Made by a program: the position numbers and the translations under genes. Below the pieces are notes generated by a model. It was given only the letters and a program-made list of their open reading frames with translations. It did no database searches and was not told the origin of the DNA. From Bacillota bacterium (GTDB lineage Bacteria > Bacillota > Clostridia > Clostridiales > Clostridiaceae), in assembly GCA_023445445.1 (NCBI GenBank), contig JAEXLD010000123.1, positions 1 to 49,362 on the forward strand: DNA of 49,362 nucleotides, in the 5' to 3' direction. This document shows, one piece after another, positions 8,518 to 16,508 of this stretch. Each line of letters starts with the position of its first letter. The first letter of the stretch is position 1.

Positions 8518-8928
8518 TTATTCTATATTGTTCCCAAACCATAATTTTATTTCTCTTTTAGCACTTTCTAAACTATCTGAAGCATGAACACAATTTTCTG
8601 TTTTATTAGTTGAAAAACATTTCCTTATAGTACCCTCTTTAGCCTTTTCAGGATCAGTACTACCATTTATTTCTCTTATTCTTTCTATAGCATTATCCCC
8701 TTCTAAAACTAAGGCACATAAAGGTCCACTAGTTATAAACTTCAATAATGGAGCGTAAAATTCCTTTCCAATATGTTCCTTATAATGCTTGCTTGCAAAT
8801 TCTTCAGTAATCCTTTCCATTCTTAAAGCAATAACCTTTAGATTATTTTCTTCGTATTTATTAATAATCTTTCCTATTAAATTTTTTTTAACAGCATCTG
8901 GCTTTATAAGTACTAATGATTTTTCCAT
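8518..8928 (-). CDS. ndk: Nucleoside diphosphate kinase
   Basis: 136 residues, the normal family length. It moves the gamma-phosphate from ATP to NDPs through a phosphohistidine. The opening MEKSLVLIKPDAVKKNLIG and the active-site histidine (H115, in NCVHASDS) are present. The loop usually written TIRGDF reads TIRKCF here, a mild divergence near the nucleotide site. GGGAGG precedes ATG 8928. Single gene, convergent with the pot operon. Confidence 0.93.
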   Translation of the reverse strand: MEKSLVLIKPDAVKKNLIGKIINKYEENNLKVIALRMERITEEFASKHYKEHIGKEFYAPLLKFITSGPLCALVLEGDNAIERIREINGSTDPEKAKEGTIRKCFSTNKTENCVHASDSLESAKREIKLWFGNNIE

Positions 8929-9077
8929 ATTATTCCTCCCATAATAAAATCTATTATAAACTCTCTTATAAATTATACCATTTATTTACACATTTTATTA
9001 GCATAAATTTAGTCTATTAACTTTTTAGGATAAAATTATGATATAATTTTTTATATTAGTATATAAGGAGTGATATA

Positions 9078-9347
9078 GTGACTAGATATTATATTGTTGT
9101 TGATGGTAGAGTTCAAGGAGTAGGTTTTAGATATTATTGCCAAATGAATGCATCTAGCCTAAATTTAACTGGTTGGGTTCATAATATGTCAAATGGAATG
9201 GTAGATATGGAAGTGCAAGGACCTGAAAGTTCAATTCAAAAATTTATAAGCCTTATTAGTAAAGGCAACTATTTTATTAAAGTTACATCACTTTCTAAAA
9301 AGGAAATATCTATAGTCCCAGATGAAAAAAAATTTAAAATCAAATAA
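9078..9347 (+). CDS. acyP: Acylphosphatase
   Basis: 89-residue small alpha/beta enzyme that hydrolyses acyl phosphates such as acetyl phosphate or 1,3-bisphosphoglycerate. The signature is complete: GRVQGVGFRYY contains the phosphate-binding loop and catalytic Arg18, and GWVHNMSNGMVDMEVQG contains Asn36. RBS AAGGAG is upstream of GTG 9078. It is monocistronic, and the conserved-loop hairpin copy 2 begins 4 bases after its stop. Confidence 0.93.
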   Translation: MTRYYIVVDGRVQGVGFRYYCQMNASSLNLTGWVHNMSNGMVDMEVQGPESSIQKFISLISKGNYFIKVTSLSKKEISIVPDEKKFKIK

Positions 9348-9350
9348 AAA

Positions 9351-9460
9351 AAGTGTGATATATAAAGTTGCTTGTTCCGTCGCAAGCTCCAAGTCACCGC
9401 AACTTTATATATCACACTTCCATACTCTGAAGGTAATAATTCCTCACCAGTTCGGAATTA
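9351..9460. repeat. Conserved-loop hairpin element, copy 2
   Basis: Perfect 21-bp stem (9351-9371 with 9399-9419) around a 27-base loop with the core CCGTCGCAAGCTCCAAGTC, identical to copy 1. It is followed by ATACTCTGAAGG and the hairpin ATAATTCC/GGAATTAT (9434-9461). The stem sequence is unrelated to that of copy 1. It lies between convergent acyP and the GH73 gene and probably terminates both. Confidence 0.75.
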
Positions 9461-9514
9461 TGAAATTTAATCTTTATAAATTAATTATAATTTAACTATA
9501 TCTTTTCTTATTAG

Positions 9515-9600
9515 TTTTTCCGTCGCCAGCTCCAAGTCGCCATAATATAATATCTATCTCCTTATATACTAAAGGTAATAATTCCTTCTTAAATTATTTA
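9515..9600. repeat. Conserved-loop hairpin element, copy 3 (degraded)
   Basis: Loop core with one change (CCGTCGCCAGCTCCAAGTC), then ATACTAAAGG and AATAATTCC. The flanking arms pair over only 5-6 bases, and the second hairpin has lost its GGAATTAT arm. It lies in tandem about 55 bases after copy 2. Confidence 0.65.
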
Positions 9601-9617
9601 ATTTTATTATATTAATT

Positions 9618-10583
9618 TCATTTTCTTTCTACATTTGTATCGTAAAACATTAAATTATTTTCTTGAATGACTTTTATTAGTTTATCTGCATAAATTAAGT
9701 TTCCTTCTTCGTCTTTTGCTGTGCTGTAGCCTGCATCTTCTAGTGATTGTGCTTGTTCTATATAGGTTTTTCCTTCAAATAATCCATTTACTGTATATCT
9801 TTCATTTTCTGATAAGAATTTCCCATGATCTTTAATAGATGAATTAAAGTTATCATAGGCCCTAAATGCTCCTACTATTACATCATCATAGTTCTCCTTT
9901 GTTTCCATTTCTATGCTCTTGCCATCCCATCTACTGTCAGCCTTAATTCCAAAAAGATTATTATACTTTGATGATAATGTAGATTCTCCCCAACCTGACT
10001 CTAAAATTGCTTGTGCTATGGTTATTGAAGGCAAAATACCATAGTTTTTATAATTGTCTAAAGCAACTCCAGAAATGCTTTCTATAAATCCTAGCTTATT
10101 TCTATCGTTGACTAAATTTTCGTTAAGATAATTACTTTTTATTTTATCTAAATTACCTTTTGCAAGATTATAGGCTTCTCCATCTAAGTTTAAATTCTTT
10201 ATTGCCGTTTTAAAGGAATTAATTCCTACCACATTACCTTCATTATCTTTTATTAATAATGCATTTCCTATATTATTAATACTTTCATTGTTAATTTCAA
10301 AGTTGCCATTATTTATAGTAGCATTAATTGCTGCTACTTCCTGCCAATTTAACTGATATCCAACTTTACTTAAATTATCAGTTATATCTATATAACTTTT
10401 AATTTCATCTTTAGATAAAGAAATATTATTTTCAAACTTACTCAAAAATTTAAAAGTAGCTATAATTGTTGTAAGTATAAAAATCATTATAAATACTAAA
10501 GATAATCTTATTCTTTTCTTTCTTTTACGAATAGTTACTCTTCTAAAATTATTTACGCCTCTATAGGTTCCTTTATATTGCAA
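9618..10583 (-). CDS. GH73 N-acetylglucosaminidase, membrane anchored
   Basis: 321 residues. A basic N terminus (RKRKKRIR) is followed by one membrane segment (about 27-47), so the rest faces outside. Residues about 165-312 are a glycoside hydrolase family 73 domain: LPSITIAQAILESGWGES holds the catalytic glutamate (E195), followed by YNNLFGIKA and the YDNF/SIKDHGKFL helices. Such enzymes cut the glycan strands of peptidoglycan during growth or separation. Residues 50-165 match nothing I recognise and carry no SH3 or LysM repeats. A GGAGGTGAAG site precedes ATG 10583. Monocistronic. Confidence 0.85.
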   Translation of the reverse strand: MQYKGTYRGVNNFRRVTIRKRKKRIRLSLVFIMIFILTTIIATFKFLSKFENNISLSKDEIKSYIDITDNLSKVGYQLNWQEVAAINATINNGNFEINNESINNIGNALLIKDNEGNVVGINSFKTAIKNLNLDGEAYNLAKGNLDKIKSNYLNENLVNDRNKLGFIESISGVALDNYKNYGILPSITIAQAILESGWGESTLSSKYNNLFGIKADSRWDGKSIEMETKENYDDVIVGAFRAYDNFNSSIKDHGKFLSENERYTVNGLFEGKTYIEQAQSLEDAGYSTAKDEEGNLIYADKLIKVIQENNLMFYDTNVERK

Positions 10584-10664
10584 ATCTTCACCTCCAAGTT
10601 TACTTAATAATATATTATAATAATATTACTAATTTATATATCTTATTAATATTATTTTAATAAA

Positions 10665-10698
10665 AAATTTGCGACCTAGTAAAATCTAAGTCGCAAAT
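10665..10698 (-). terminator. Terminator of the alanine/glycine symporter gene
   Basis: AATTTGCGAC (10665-10674) pairs with GTCGCAAATT (10689-10698); on the minus strand the stem runs into a T-rich tract. It starts 21 bases after the symporter stop. Confidence 0.8.
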
Positions 10699-10719
10699 TC
10701 AAATATATTAAAGGAAAAT

Positions 10720-12096
10720 TTATGCAATTAATGATTGTTTTTCATTTTCTTTTAATGCTTCAAAGTACTGTTCTGTTTCTTCTATAACTACTTTTCTTAG
10801 CCCTATTAAACCTACTAAGTTTGGAAATGCCATAAGTCCATTTACTATGTCTGCTATTATAAAAATCATTTCCAATGGTAAAGATGGTCCAACTCCCACT
10901 AATACTATAAATAATATTTTATATGGTTTTATCCCCTTTATTCCACATAAATACTGAATACATCTTTCTCCATAATAATTCCAGCCTATAATAGTTGTAA
11001 AAGCAAAAAACATAAGGCCTACATTAACTATATATTTTCCTATTATTGCTATAGGTAGCCCTGTTTCAAAAGCTGAAGTTGTTAAGGCCGCTCCTTCTAA
11101 CCCCCCACTATAGCTTCCAGTTAATACTATTACTATTCCTGTCATAGTACAAACAATTATAGTATCTAAAAATGTTCCTGTCATTGAAATTAATCCTTGT
11201 CTTACTGGTGAATTTGTTTTTGCCGCTGCTGCCGCTATTGGTGCACTTCCAAGGCCTGATTCATTAGAAAATATTCCTCTACCTATTCCTCTTTGCATAG
11301 CAATTGATACTGTAATTCCTGTAGCTCCTCCTAAAGCAGCTTTAGGATTAAATGCACTTTCTATTATTAATAAAAGGGCTGAAGGTATCTTGTCATAATT
11401 AATAAACAATACTAACAGGGATCCTATAATATATAAAATTGCCATTAATGGAACTACCTTTTCAGAAACACTTGCTATTCTCTTTATTCCACCTAAAGTT
11501 ATTAAAGCAACTATTACTGTAATTACTATTGTTGTAACCCATATAGGTATATTAAAACCTATATGTGCAGCATCTGTAATAGATTTAACTTGACCAAATG
11601 TTCCTATTCCAAGCAAGGCAACACCTACTCCAAATATAGCAAATAACTTTGCTAACCAATTTAAACCTAGACCATTTTTTATGTAATACATTGGTCCCCC
11701 AGCCATTTCACCATTTTCATCTACTTCTCTATATTTAATTGCAAGTAAGCCTTCAGCATACTTAGTAGCCATTCCAAAAAAAGCTGCAAACCACATCCAA
11801 AATAATGCCCCAGGTCCTCCAGCTGTAATTGCTGTTGCAACTCCCACTATATTTCCTGTGCCTATAGTTGCTGACAAGGCTGTACATAAAGCCCCATAAC
11901 TTGATACATCCCCTTTAGCATCTTCATCTTCTTCCTTAGAAAAAATATACTTAAATGCTAGTGGTAATCTAAATACTTGAAGTAACTTAAGTCTCCATGT
12001 TAAATATATTCCTGTTCCTACTAATAGTATAAGTAATGGTGGTCCCCATATAATGCTGTTTACAGCACTTAAAATAGATTGAATTTTGTTTAACAT
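10720..12096 (-). CDS. AGCS-family sodium:alanine/glycine symporter
   Basis: 458 residues, about ten or eleven membrane segments. The family signatures are clear: GTGNIVGVATAITAGGPGALFWMW and ESGLGSAPIAAAAA. AGCS proteins move alanine and/or glycine with Na+. The tandem glycine riboswitch directly upstream argues that glycine is a physiological substrate. The divergent neighbour makes alanine from aspartate, so alanine transport is also plausible. AAGGGGGA precedes ATG 12096. Single gene with its own terminator. Confidence 0.88.
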   Translation of the reverse strand: MLNKIQSILSAVNSIIWGPPLLILLVGTGIYLTWRLKLLQVFRLPLAFKYIFSKEEDEDAKGDVSSYGALCTALSATIGTGNIVGVATAITAGGPGALFWMWFAAFFGMATKYAEGLLAIKYREVDENGEMAGGPMYYIKNGLGLNWLAKLFAIFGVGVALLGIGTFGQVKSITDAAHIGFNIPIWVTTIVITVIVALITLGGIKRIASVSEKVVPLMAILYIIGSLLVLFINYDKIPSALLLIIESAFNPKAALGGATGITVSIAMQRGIGRGIFSNESGLGSAPIAAAAAKTNSPVRQGLISMTGTFLDTIIVCTMTGIVIVLTGSYSGGLEGAALTTSAFETGLPIAIIGKYIVNVGLMFFAFTTIIGWNYYGERCIQYLCGIKGIKPYKILFIVLVGVGPSLPLEMIFIIADIVNGLMAFPNLVGLIGLRKVVIEETEQYFEALKENEKQSLIA

Positions 12097-12177
12097 AAAA
12101 AAATCCCCCTTAAAATATATCTTATGGAGGAGAATAGATAGTAAAGCTATAACAATAAAACTATAGCCCTATCATAT

Positions 12178-12338
12178 CCCCTGTCCTTTTACCTGAGAGT
12201 TTCAATAGCTTAAAATGTTAAGCTACCTTGCTCCTTCGGTGCTCTTATATAGAGTCTCTCCAGAGGTTCGTCCAATAGCGGTCCTAATACCTGAAAGATT
12301 TACTTCTTCGGTGGATTATTAAAAATCGCTCTCCCACT
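12178..12338 (-). ncRNA. Tandem glycine riboswitch
   Basis: Read on the minus strand, two consecutive aptamers are seen. The first opens GTGGGAGAGCG (12338 downward), has CACCGAAG and ends at CTTTCAGGT. The second opens CTCTGGAGAGAC, has CACCGAAGGAGCAAG and ends at AACTCTCAGGTAAAAGGAC. GGAGAG, CCGAAG and CAGG are hallmark elements of glycine aptamers. Downstream, before the symporter start, GCTATAG can pair with CTATAGC-like sequence and may be the expression platform. In such transport genes glycine binding may switch expression on or off; the direction is not evident here. Confidence 0.9.
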
Positions 12339-12371
12339 ACCTTCAACCGAACATTATTAATTTTTATTTTT

Positions 12372-12400
12372 ATTATATACGTATTTATTTTTAAATTCAA
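12372..12400 (-). promoter_or_regulatory. SigA promoter of the glycine riboswitch/symporter unit
   Basis: On the minus strand TTGAAT (12400-12395), 17-base spacer, TATAAT (12377-12372), about 30 bases before the first aptamer. Confidence 0.8.
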
Positions 12401-12447
12401 GAAGTATTTTCATAATTTTTTTATATATTTATTGATAATTTATCAAT

Positions 12448-12550
12448 TTGACTTCTTTTTAATTATTGTAATTTTTTGATTTCTCAATCTATGAAGCAAT
12501 TATTTCACTTATTGCAAATTTTGCAAGAAATCATTGCTTTTTTATTTTCT
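12448..12550 (+). ncRNA. Candidate short transcript or attenuator upstream of aspD
   Basis: A promoter-like TTGACT (12448-12453) with TAATTT (12469-12474, spacing only 15) precedes a 13-bp hairpin with one mismatch (12494-12506 with 12527-12539) that runs into TTTTTTATTTT. No gene precedes it on this strand. It could be an attenuator for aspD or a small RNA. A separate -10 (TATAAT, 12563-12568) lies between it and aspD. Confidence 0.4.
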
Positions 12551-12596
12551 AGTTATATACTATATAATAGACGATTAAATGGAAAAGGAGACCACA

Positions 12597-14255
12597 ATGG
12601 ACATAATGTTAAACAAGGACTACTTAAAAAAACTTTACGGAAGAATAAGTCCTTTCGAATTTAAAGATAAACTAATAAGCTTGGCTAATATGAATAAAGA
12701 TAAGTTCAATGGAACTGTTTTAGATGCTGGTAGAGGAAATCCTAATTGGATATCTGCCACCCCTAGACAAGCTTTCTTCACTTTAGGACAATTTGCTGTT
12801 CTAGAATCTCAAAGAACTTTAAGTATTGAAAACTTAGCAGGAATGATAAAAAAAGATGGAATTTATAATAGATTTTTAAATTATTATACTGAAAATATTA
12901 ATCTTCCTGGAATAAAGCTTTTAAAAGATATAATTGACTATTGTATAAAGGAATTTAATTTTAACAATGATGAATTTCTATTTGAAATCTGTGATGGAAT
13001 TATAGGTGATAACTACCCTTTCCCAGATAGAATGCTTCTACATATAGAAAAAATAGTTAACAAATACTTATTAAAAGAATTATGTGGCGATAATAACTAT
13101 AATGAAGAATTTGATGTTTTTGCTGTTGAAGGTGGAACCGCTGCAATGTGTTATATCTTCGATTCTTTAACTGCAAATAATTTATTGCATAAAGGTGATA
13201 AAATAGCACTAATGACGCCAATTTTTACACCTTATTTAGAAATACCCCATTTACCTGAATATGATTTTAATGTAATTAGGATTCATGCAAATGAATTAGA
13301 TGAAAATAACATTCCAACTTTCCAATATCCATTGGAAGAATTAGAAAAACTTAAGGATAAAGACATAAAAGCATTATTTATAGTTAACCCTAATAATCCA
13401 GCTTCTATTGCTTTAAATGAAACTACTATTAATAATTTAATAAATGTTGTTAAAAATCATAATCCTAATTTAATGATTATAACAGATGATGTTTATTGTA
13501 CATTTATTAGAGATTTTAAATCAATAATCTCTTATTTACCTTATAACACTATAGGAGTTTACTCTTTATCTAAATACTTTGGTGTAACAGGCTGGAGACT
13601 TGGTACTATATTACTTAATAAAAATAATATATACAATGACAAAATTAAAAACTTGTCCTTTGAAGAAAAAGATAAAATAAATGATAGATATAAACATATG
13701 AATTTAAATCCAGAAGAAGTTCCATTTATAGATAGATTGGTTGCAGATAGTAGACAAGTTGCATTAAATCATACAGCAGGACTTTCTACTCCTCAACAAG
13801 TTCAAATGGCATTATTCTGTGGATCAGCTCTTGTTGATATAAAAAATAATTATAAAGAATTAACTATGGAAATATGTAAGAGACGTAAATCAATATTATT
13901 TGAAGGCTTAGAATTAAATCTTGATGAAAATCCTATGGATGCTTCTTATTATACTGAAATTAATATTATTGATTGGGCTAAAGCTAAATATAATGAAGAT
14001 TTTTCTATTTATATTTCTGAAAATTATACTCCTTTTGATATTCTTTATGATTTAGCTAGAAATTATTCTGTAGTTTTATTAAATGGAGATGGCTTTGCCT
14101 CTTCTGAATGGTCCTTTAGAATTTCGTTAGCTAATTTAAATGATAATTGCTACTATATTATAGGAAAAGTTCTAAGAAAGGTTTTAAATGAATTACTTCT
14201 TGAATGGCAAAAATCAAGTTGGATAAATCCTATTTTAATAGAAAAAGCACAATAG
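12597..14255 (+). CDS. aspD: Aspartate 4-decarboxylase / aspartate aminotransferase
   Basis: 552-residue fold-type I PLP enzyme. It removes the beta-carboxyl of L-aspartate to give L-alanine and CO2, with side transaminase activity. The long N terminus (LDAGRGNPNWISATPRQAF) and overall size fit AspD rather than ordinary aminotransferases. The PLP lysine is K326 in SLSKYFGVTGWRLG; IVNPNNP and ITDDVY provide other cofactor contacts. AAAGGAG at 12584-12590 fixes ATG 12597; the in-frame ATG at 12579 overlaps that site. Usually paired with the AspT aspartate:alanine antiporter, which is absent here; the divergent AGCS symporter is the only alanine carrier nearby. Confidence 0.9.
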   Translation: MDIMLNKDYLKKLYGRISPFEFKDKLISLANMNKDKFNGTVLDAGRGNPNWISATPRQAFFTLGQFAVLESQRTLSIENLAGMIKKDGIYNRFLNYYTENINLPGIKLLKDIIDYCIKEFNFNNDEFLFEICDGIIGDNYPFPDRMLLHIEKIVNKYLLKELCGDNNYNEEFDVFAVEGGTAAMCYIFDSLTANNLLHKGDKIALMTPIFTPYLEIPHLPEYDFNVIRIHANELDENNIPTFQYPLEELEKLKDKDIKALFIVNPNNPASIALNETTINNLINVVKNHNPNLMIITDDVYCTFIRDFKSIISYLPYNTIGVYSLSKYFGVTGWRLGTILLNKNNIYNDKIKNLSFEEKDKINDRYKHMNLNPEEVPFIDRLVADSRQVALNHTAGLSTPQQVQMALFCGSALVDIKNNYKELTMEICKRRKSILFEGLELNLDENPMDASYYTEINIIDWAKAKYNEDFSIYISENYTPFDILYDLARNYSVVLLNGDGFASSEWSFRISLANLNDNCYYIIGKVLRKVLNELLLEWQKSSWINPILIEKAQ

Positions 14256-14259
14256 TTAA

Positions 14260-14299
14260 ATGGGTGTATCATTTTCATAATCTGATACACCCCATTTTT
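14260..14299. terminator. Bidirectional terminator between aspD and ywbE
   Basis: ATGGGTGTATCA (14260-14271) pairs with TGATACACCC (14283-14292), followed by CATTTTTA. It lies between the convergent aspD (+) and the YwbE gene (-). Confidence 0.8.
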
Positions 14300-14304
14300 A
14301 TACT

Positions 14305-14499
14305 TTATACTATTACTTCTTGAACTCTTCCCACAATTCCACTTTCCAGCATCACCTTTATTCCATGATGATGACTAGGTGAATTAGTAAGGATTCTTTT
14401 TACTATTCCTTCTGTGAGCTTTCCAGTTCTTTGATTTGGTTTTTCAACCACTTTAACCTTTGATCCAACTTTAATATTATTTCTATTTGTACCGTCCAT
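14305..14499 (-). CDS. YwbE-family small protein (DUF2196)
   Basis: 64 residues, all beta and basic in character: VGSKVKVVEKPNQRTGKLTEGIVKRILTNS, then HHHGIKVML and GIVGRVQEV. This is the pattern of the YwbE family, whose function is unknown to me. TGAGG ends six bases before ATG 14499; the in-frame TTG at 14511 is part of that ribosome site and is not the start. Monocistronic. Confidence 0.8.
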   Translation of the reverse strand: MDGTNRNNIKVGSKVKVVEKPNQRTGKLTEGIVKRILTNSPSHHHGIKVMLESGIVGRVQEVIV

Positions 14500-14635
14500 T
14501 AAATACCTCAATATTTCACTGTTTCTTATTTTAATTAACTATTAATTATTATTTTTTATAATTTTACTTTTTAATAGTTCTTTTATATTATACACTACAA
14601 ATAGTTTTTATTCTAAAATTCTAATTTTATACCTT

Positions 14636-15406
14636 TTATAACTTTCTTCTATTAAAATTTATAATTGCTAAAGTAAATGATAGTGCTATTAAAATTATAG
14701 TAACTAATATGGAAAATCCGTAGTCTGAAAGTAAAGATGATCCCTTTAATAACTCAAGGCCTAATGTTAATTTAATTGGAAGATACTTTGATATCTTTGC
14801 TACCATATTTAATAAATAAATAACTAAATATGTTCCTCCTGTAAAAAGAAGAACTGAAGATGAAGTTTTCATAAAAGATGAAGCAAGTACAATAATTTCA
14901 ATTAATAATATTCCAAATAAATAAGAAGTACTTGCAGCAAAAAATATATTTTGTGCAATACTATTATCCCAAAAATAAGCATTATAAGCATAAGTAACTC
15001 CAAAACATAACCAATAGCATAAGGTCCAAGTTAAAATCATAGTAATACTTTTAGATAAGACAACCTTCCATCTAGAAAGTCCCTTTGTCAAAACATTGAT
15101 AAGTGTTCCCTTTTGATATTCTGAAGTAAAAATACCACAAAACATAATAACAAAAAATATAAACTCCATAGATATATTTTTATAGTACTGTTCCCAAGAA
15201 GTCATAGCTGTAACTGAAACTTCTGTAATCATAATCCCTTGTTCCTTTAATGACTCTGATAACATTTCAAATAAAAATGGGGTTAGTTTTGCAAGTGCAG
15301 GGTTCATTATTCCAAAAATAAAGAAAATACCTATAAGAAGATATAACTTTCCACTTCGAGTAAGTTCCATAAATTCCTTTTTAGTAAAAGCAACTACCTG
15401 TTTCAT
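14636..15406 (-). CDS. ABC-2 type permease
   Basis: 256 residues with about six hydrophobic segments and the start KEFMELTRSGKLYLL, typical of ABC-2 permeases that work with a separate ATPase. The long loop near residues 40-80 is probably outside the membrane. Its ATG overlaps the TGA of the ATPase gene by 4 bases, and GGAGGTGG inside the end of that gene is its ribosome site. Last gene of the four-gene operon. The substrate is unknown; transporters of this layout often handle peptides or antibiotics. Confidence 0.85.
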   Translation of the reverse strand: MKQVVAFTKKEFMELTRSGKLYLLIGIFFIFGIMNPALAKLTPFLFEMLSESLKEQGIMITEVSVTAMTSWEQYYKNISMEFIFFVIMFCGIFTSEYQKGTLINVLTKGLSRWKVVLSKSITMILTWTLCYWLCFGVTYAYNAYFWDNSIAQNIFFAASTSYLFGILLIEIIVLASSFMKTSSSVLLFTGGTYLVIYLLNMVAKISKYLPIKLTLGLELLKGSSLLSDYGFSILVTIILIALSFTLAIINFNRRKL

Positions 15407-16305
15407 TTGCTAACCACCTCCATAAATAAAGATTCTAAGGTTGGCTCTCTCATTTCAATCTTTAAAGGATAAATTTTATTTTCATAAAGTAGTTTCATAG
15501 CATATCCCATATCCTCTTCACTCTTTTCAATATATTCTAAAATAGGTTTATTATTAGAACATTCTATTGGTAGTATCTTAGAAAATCTTTCTGCATCTTC
15601 TAAGGATTTAAACTCTATATTAAACCCTTCGCTTTTTCTTAAAGTTTTTATTTCTTCTAAGCTTCCTTGAAGAGCTAACTTCCCATTATGAAGAAGTCCA
15701 ATTTCATCACAGATATTCTCCACATCAGATAAGATATGCGTAGAAAAGATAACTGTTGTCTCCTCTTTCACTAACTTTAGAATATCTAAAATTTCTTTTC
15801 TGCCTATTGGATCTAAAGCAGAAGTAGGTTCATCACAAATAAGAAGTTTAGGCTTATTTAATAAGCCTTGAGCTATTCCAAGTCTTTGTTTCATTCCTCG
15901 TGAGAATCCATTAATTCTTTTTTTGGAATTTTCTAGACCTACCATTTCTAATAACCTTACTATTCTAACCATTCTTTCTTCCTTTGGAATTCCTGTAATT
16001 TCTCCACATAAGTTTAAATATTCATAAGCAGTCATATATCCATAAAATTCAGGAACATCAGGAAGATATCCTATATATTTATTAGTCTTAGTATCTCCAT
16101 AAATAACCTTCTCACCATTTATTTCTATTATTCCATCATCGCTTTTTAAAAGACCTAGAATCATTTTCATTGTAGTAGTTTTTCCAGCTCCGTTTTCTCC
16201 AATAAAACCATAAATAGTTTTTTCTCCAACCTTAAAGCTTAAATTATCTATAATCTTTTGAGAACTAAAACTTTTAGAAAGATTAGTTACTTTTAAAATA
16301 TCCAT
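15403..16305 (-). CDS. ABC transporter ATPase (CcmA/BcrA type)
   Basis: 300 residues. Walker A GENGAGKTT, signature FSRGMKQRLGIAQGL, Walker B LLICDEPTSALDP and switch histidine STHIL are intact. A C-terminal extension of about 80 residues is typical of BcrA-like exporters. It starts directly after the stop of the small membrane protein gene and overlaps the permease by 4 bases. It powers the permease encoded downstream. Confidence 0.9.
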   Translation of the reverse strand: MDILKVTNLSKSFSSQKIIDNLSFKVGEKTIYGFIGENGAGKTTTMKMILGLLKSDDGIIEINGEKVIYGDTKTNKYIGYLPDVPEFYGYMTAYEYLNLCGEITGIPKEERMVRIVRLLEMVGLENSKKRINGFSRGMKQRLGIAQGLLNKPKLLICDEPTSALDPIGRKEILDILKLVKEETTVIFSTHILSDVENICDEIGLLHNGKLALQGSLEEIKTLRKSEGFNIEFKSLEDAERFSKILPIECSNNKPILEYIEKSEEDMGYAMKLLYENKIYPLKIEMREPTLESLFMEVVSK

Positions 16306-16506
16306 TTAATCATCCTCTTTTCCAAGTATGAAATATAAAATTGGTCCAATAAATTGCATTCCAATAATAGCAATAATAAGCCAAAGGGTTCTATTTCCTC
16401 TTTTGTATTTTTCATGAGTTAATATATGCCTTATAGTAATTCCTAGTAAAATAAATTCTGCTATTATAAGAGGTATTAAAAATGGTAATAATTCTTTTAA
16501 TTCCAT
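16306..16506 (-). CDS. Small PLDc_N-type membrane protein
   Basis: 66 residues, two membrane helices (about 6-28 and 41-61). The pattern RGNRTLWLIIAIIGMQFIGPILYFILGKEDD is that of the phospholipase D N-terminal (PLDc_N) family, which also exists as stand-alone proteins. It sits between the regulator and the ATPase with 2-base or no gaps, so it belongs to the operon and may be an accessory of the transporter or a membrane sensor (inference). Confidence 0.75.
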   Translation of the reverse strand: MELKELLPFLIPLIIAEFILLGITIRHILTHEKYKRGNRTLWLIIAIIGMQFIGPILYFILGKEDD

Positions 16507-16508
16507 TG

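Noticed and set aside
1616..9600. The three conserved-loop elements as a CRISPR or integron attC array
   Set aside because: Copies 1 and 2 are 7.7 kb apart with ordinary genes between them, there are no spacers, and the attC core sites (RYYYAAC/GTTRRRY) were not seen at the expected places.
12476..12664. A 62-codon frame overlapping the aspD start
   Set aside because: It lies over the terminator-like hairpin and aspD in another frame, with no ribosome site and no recognisable protein.
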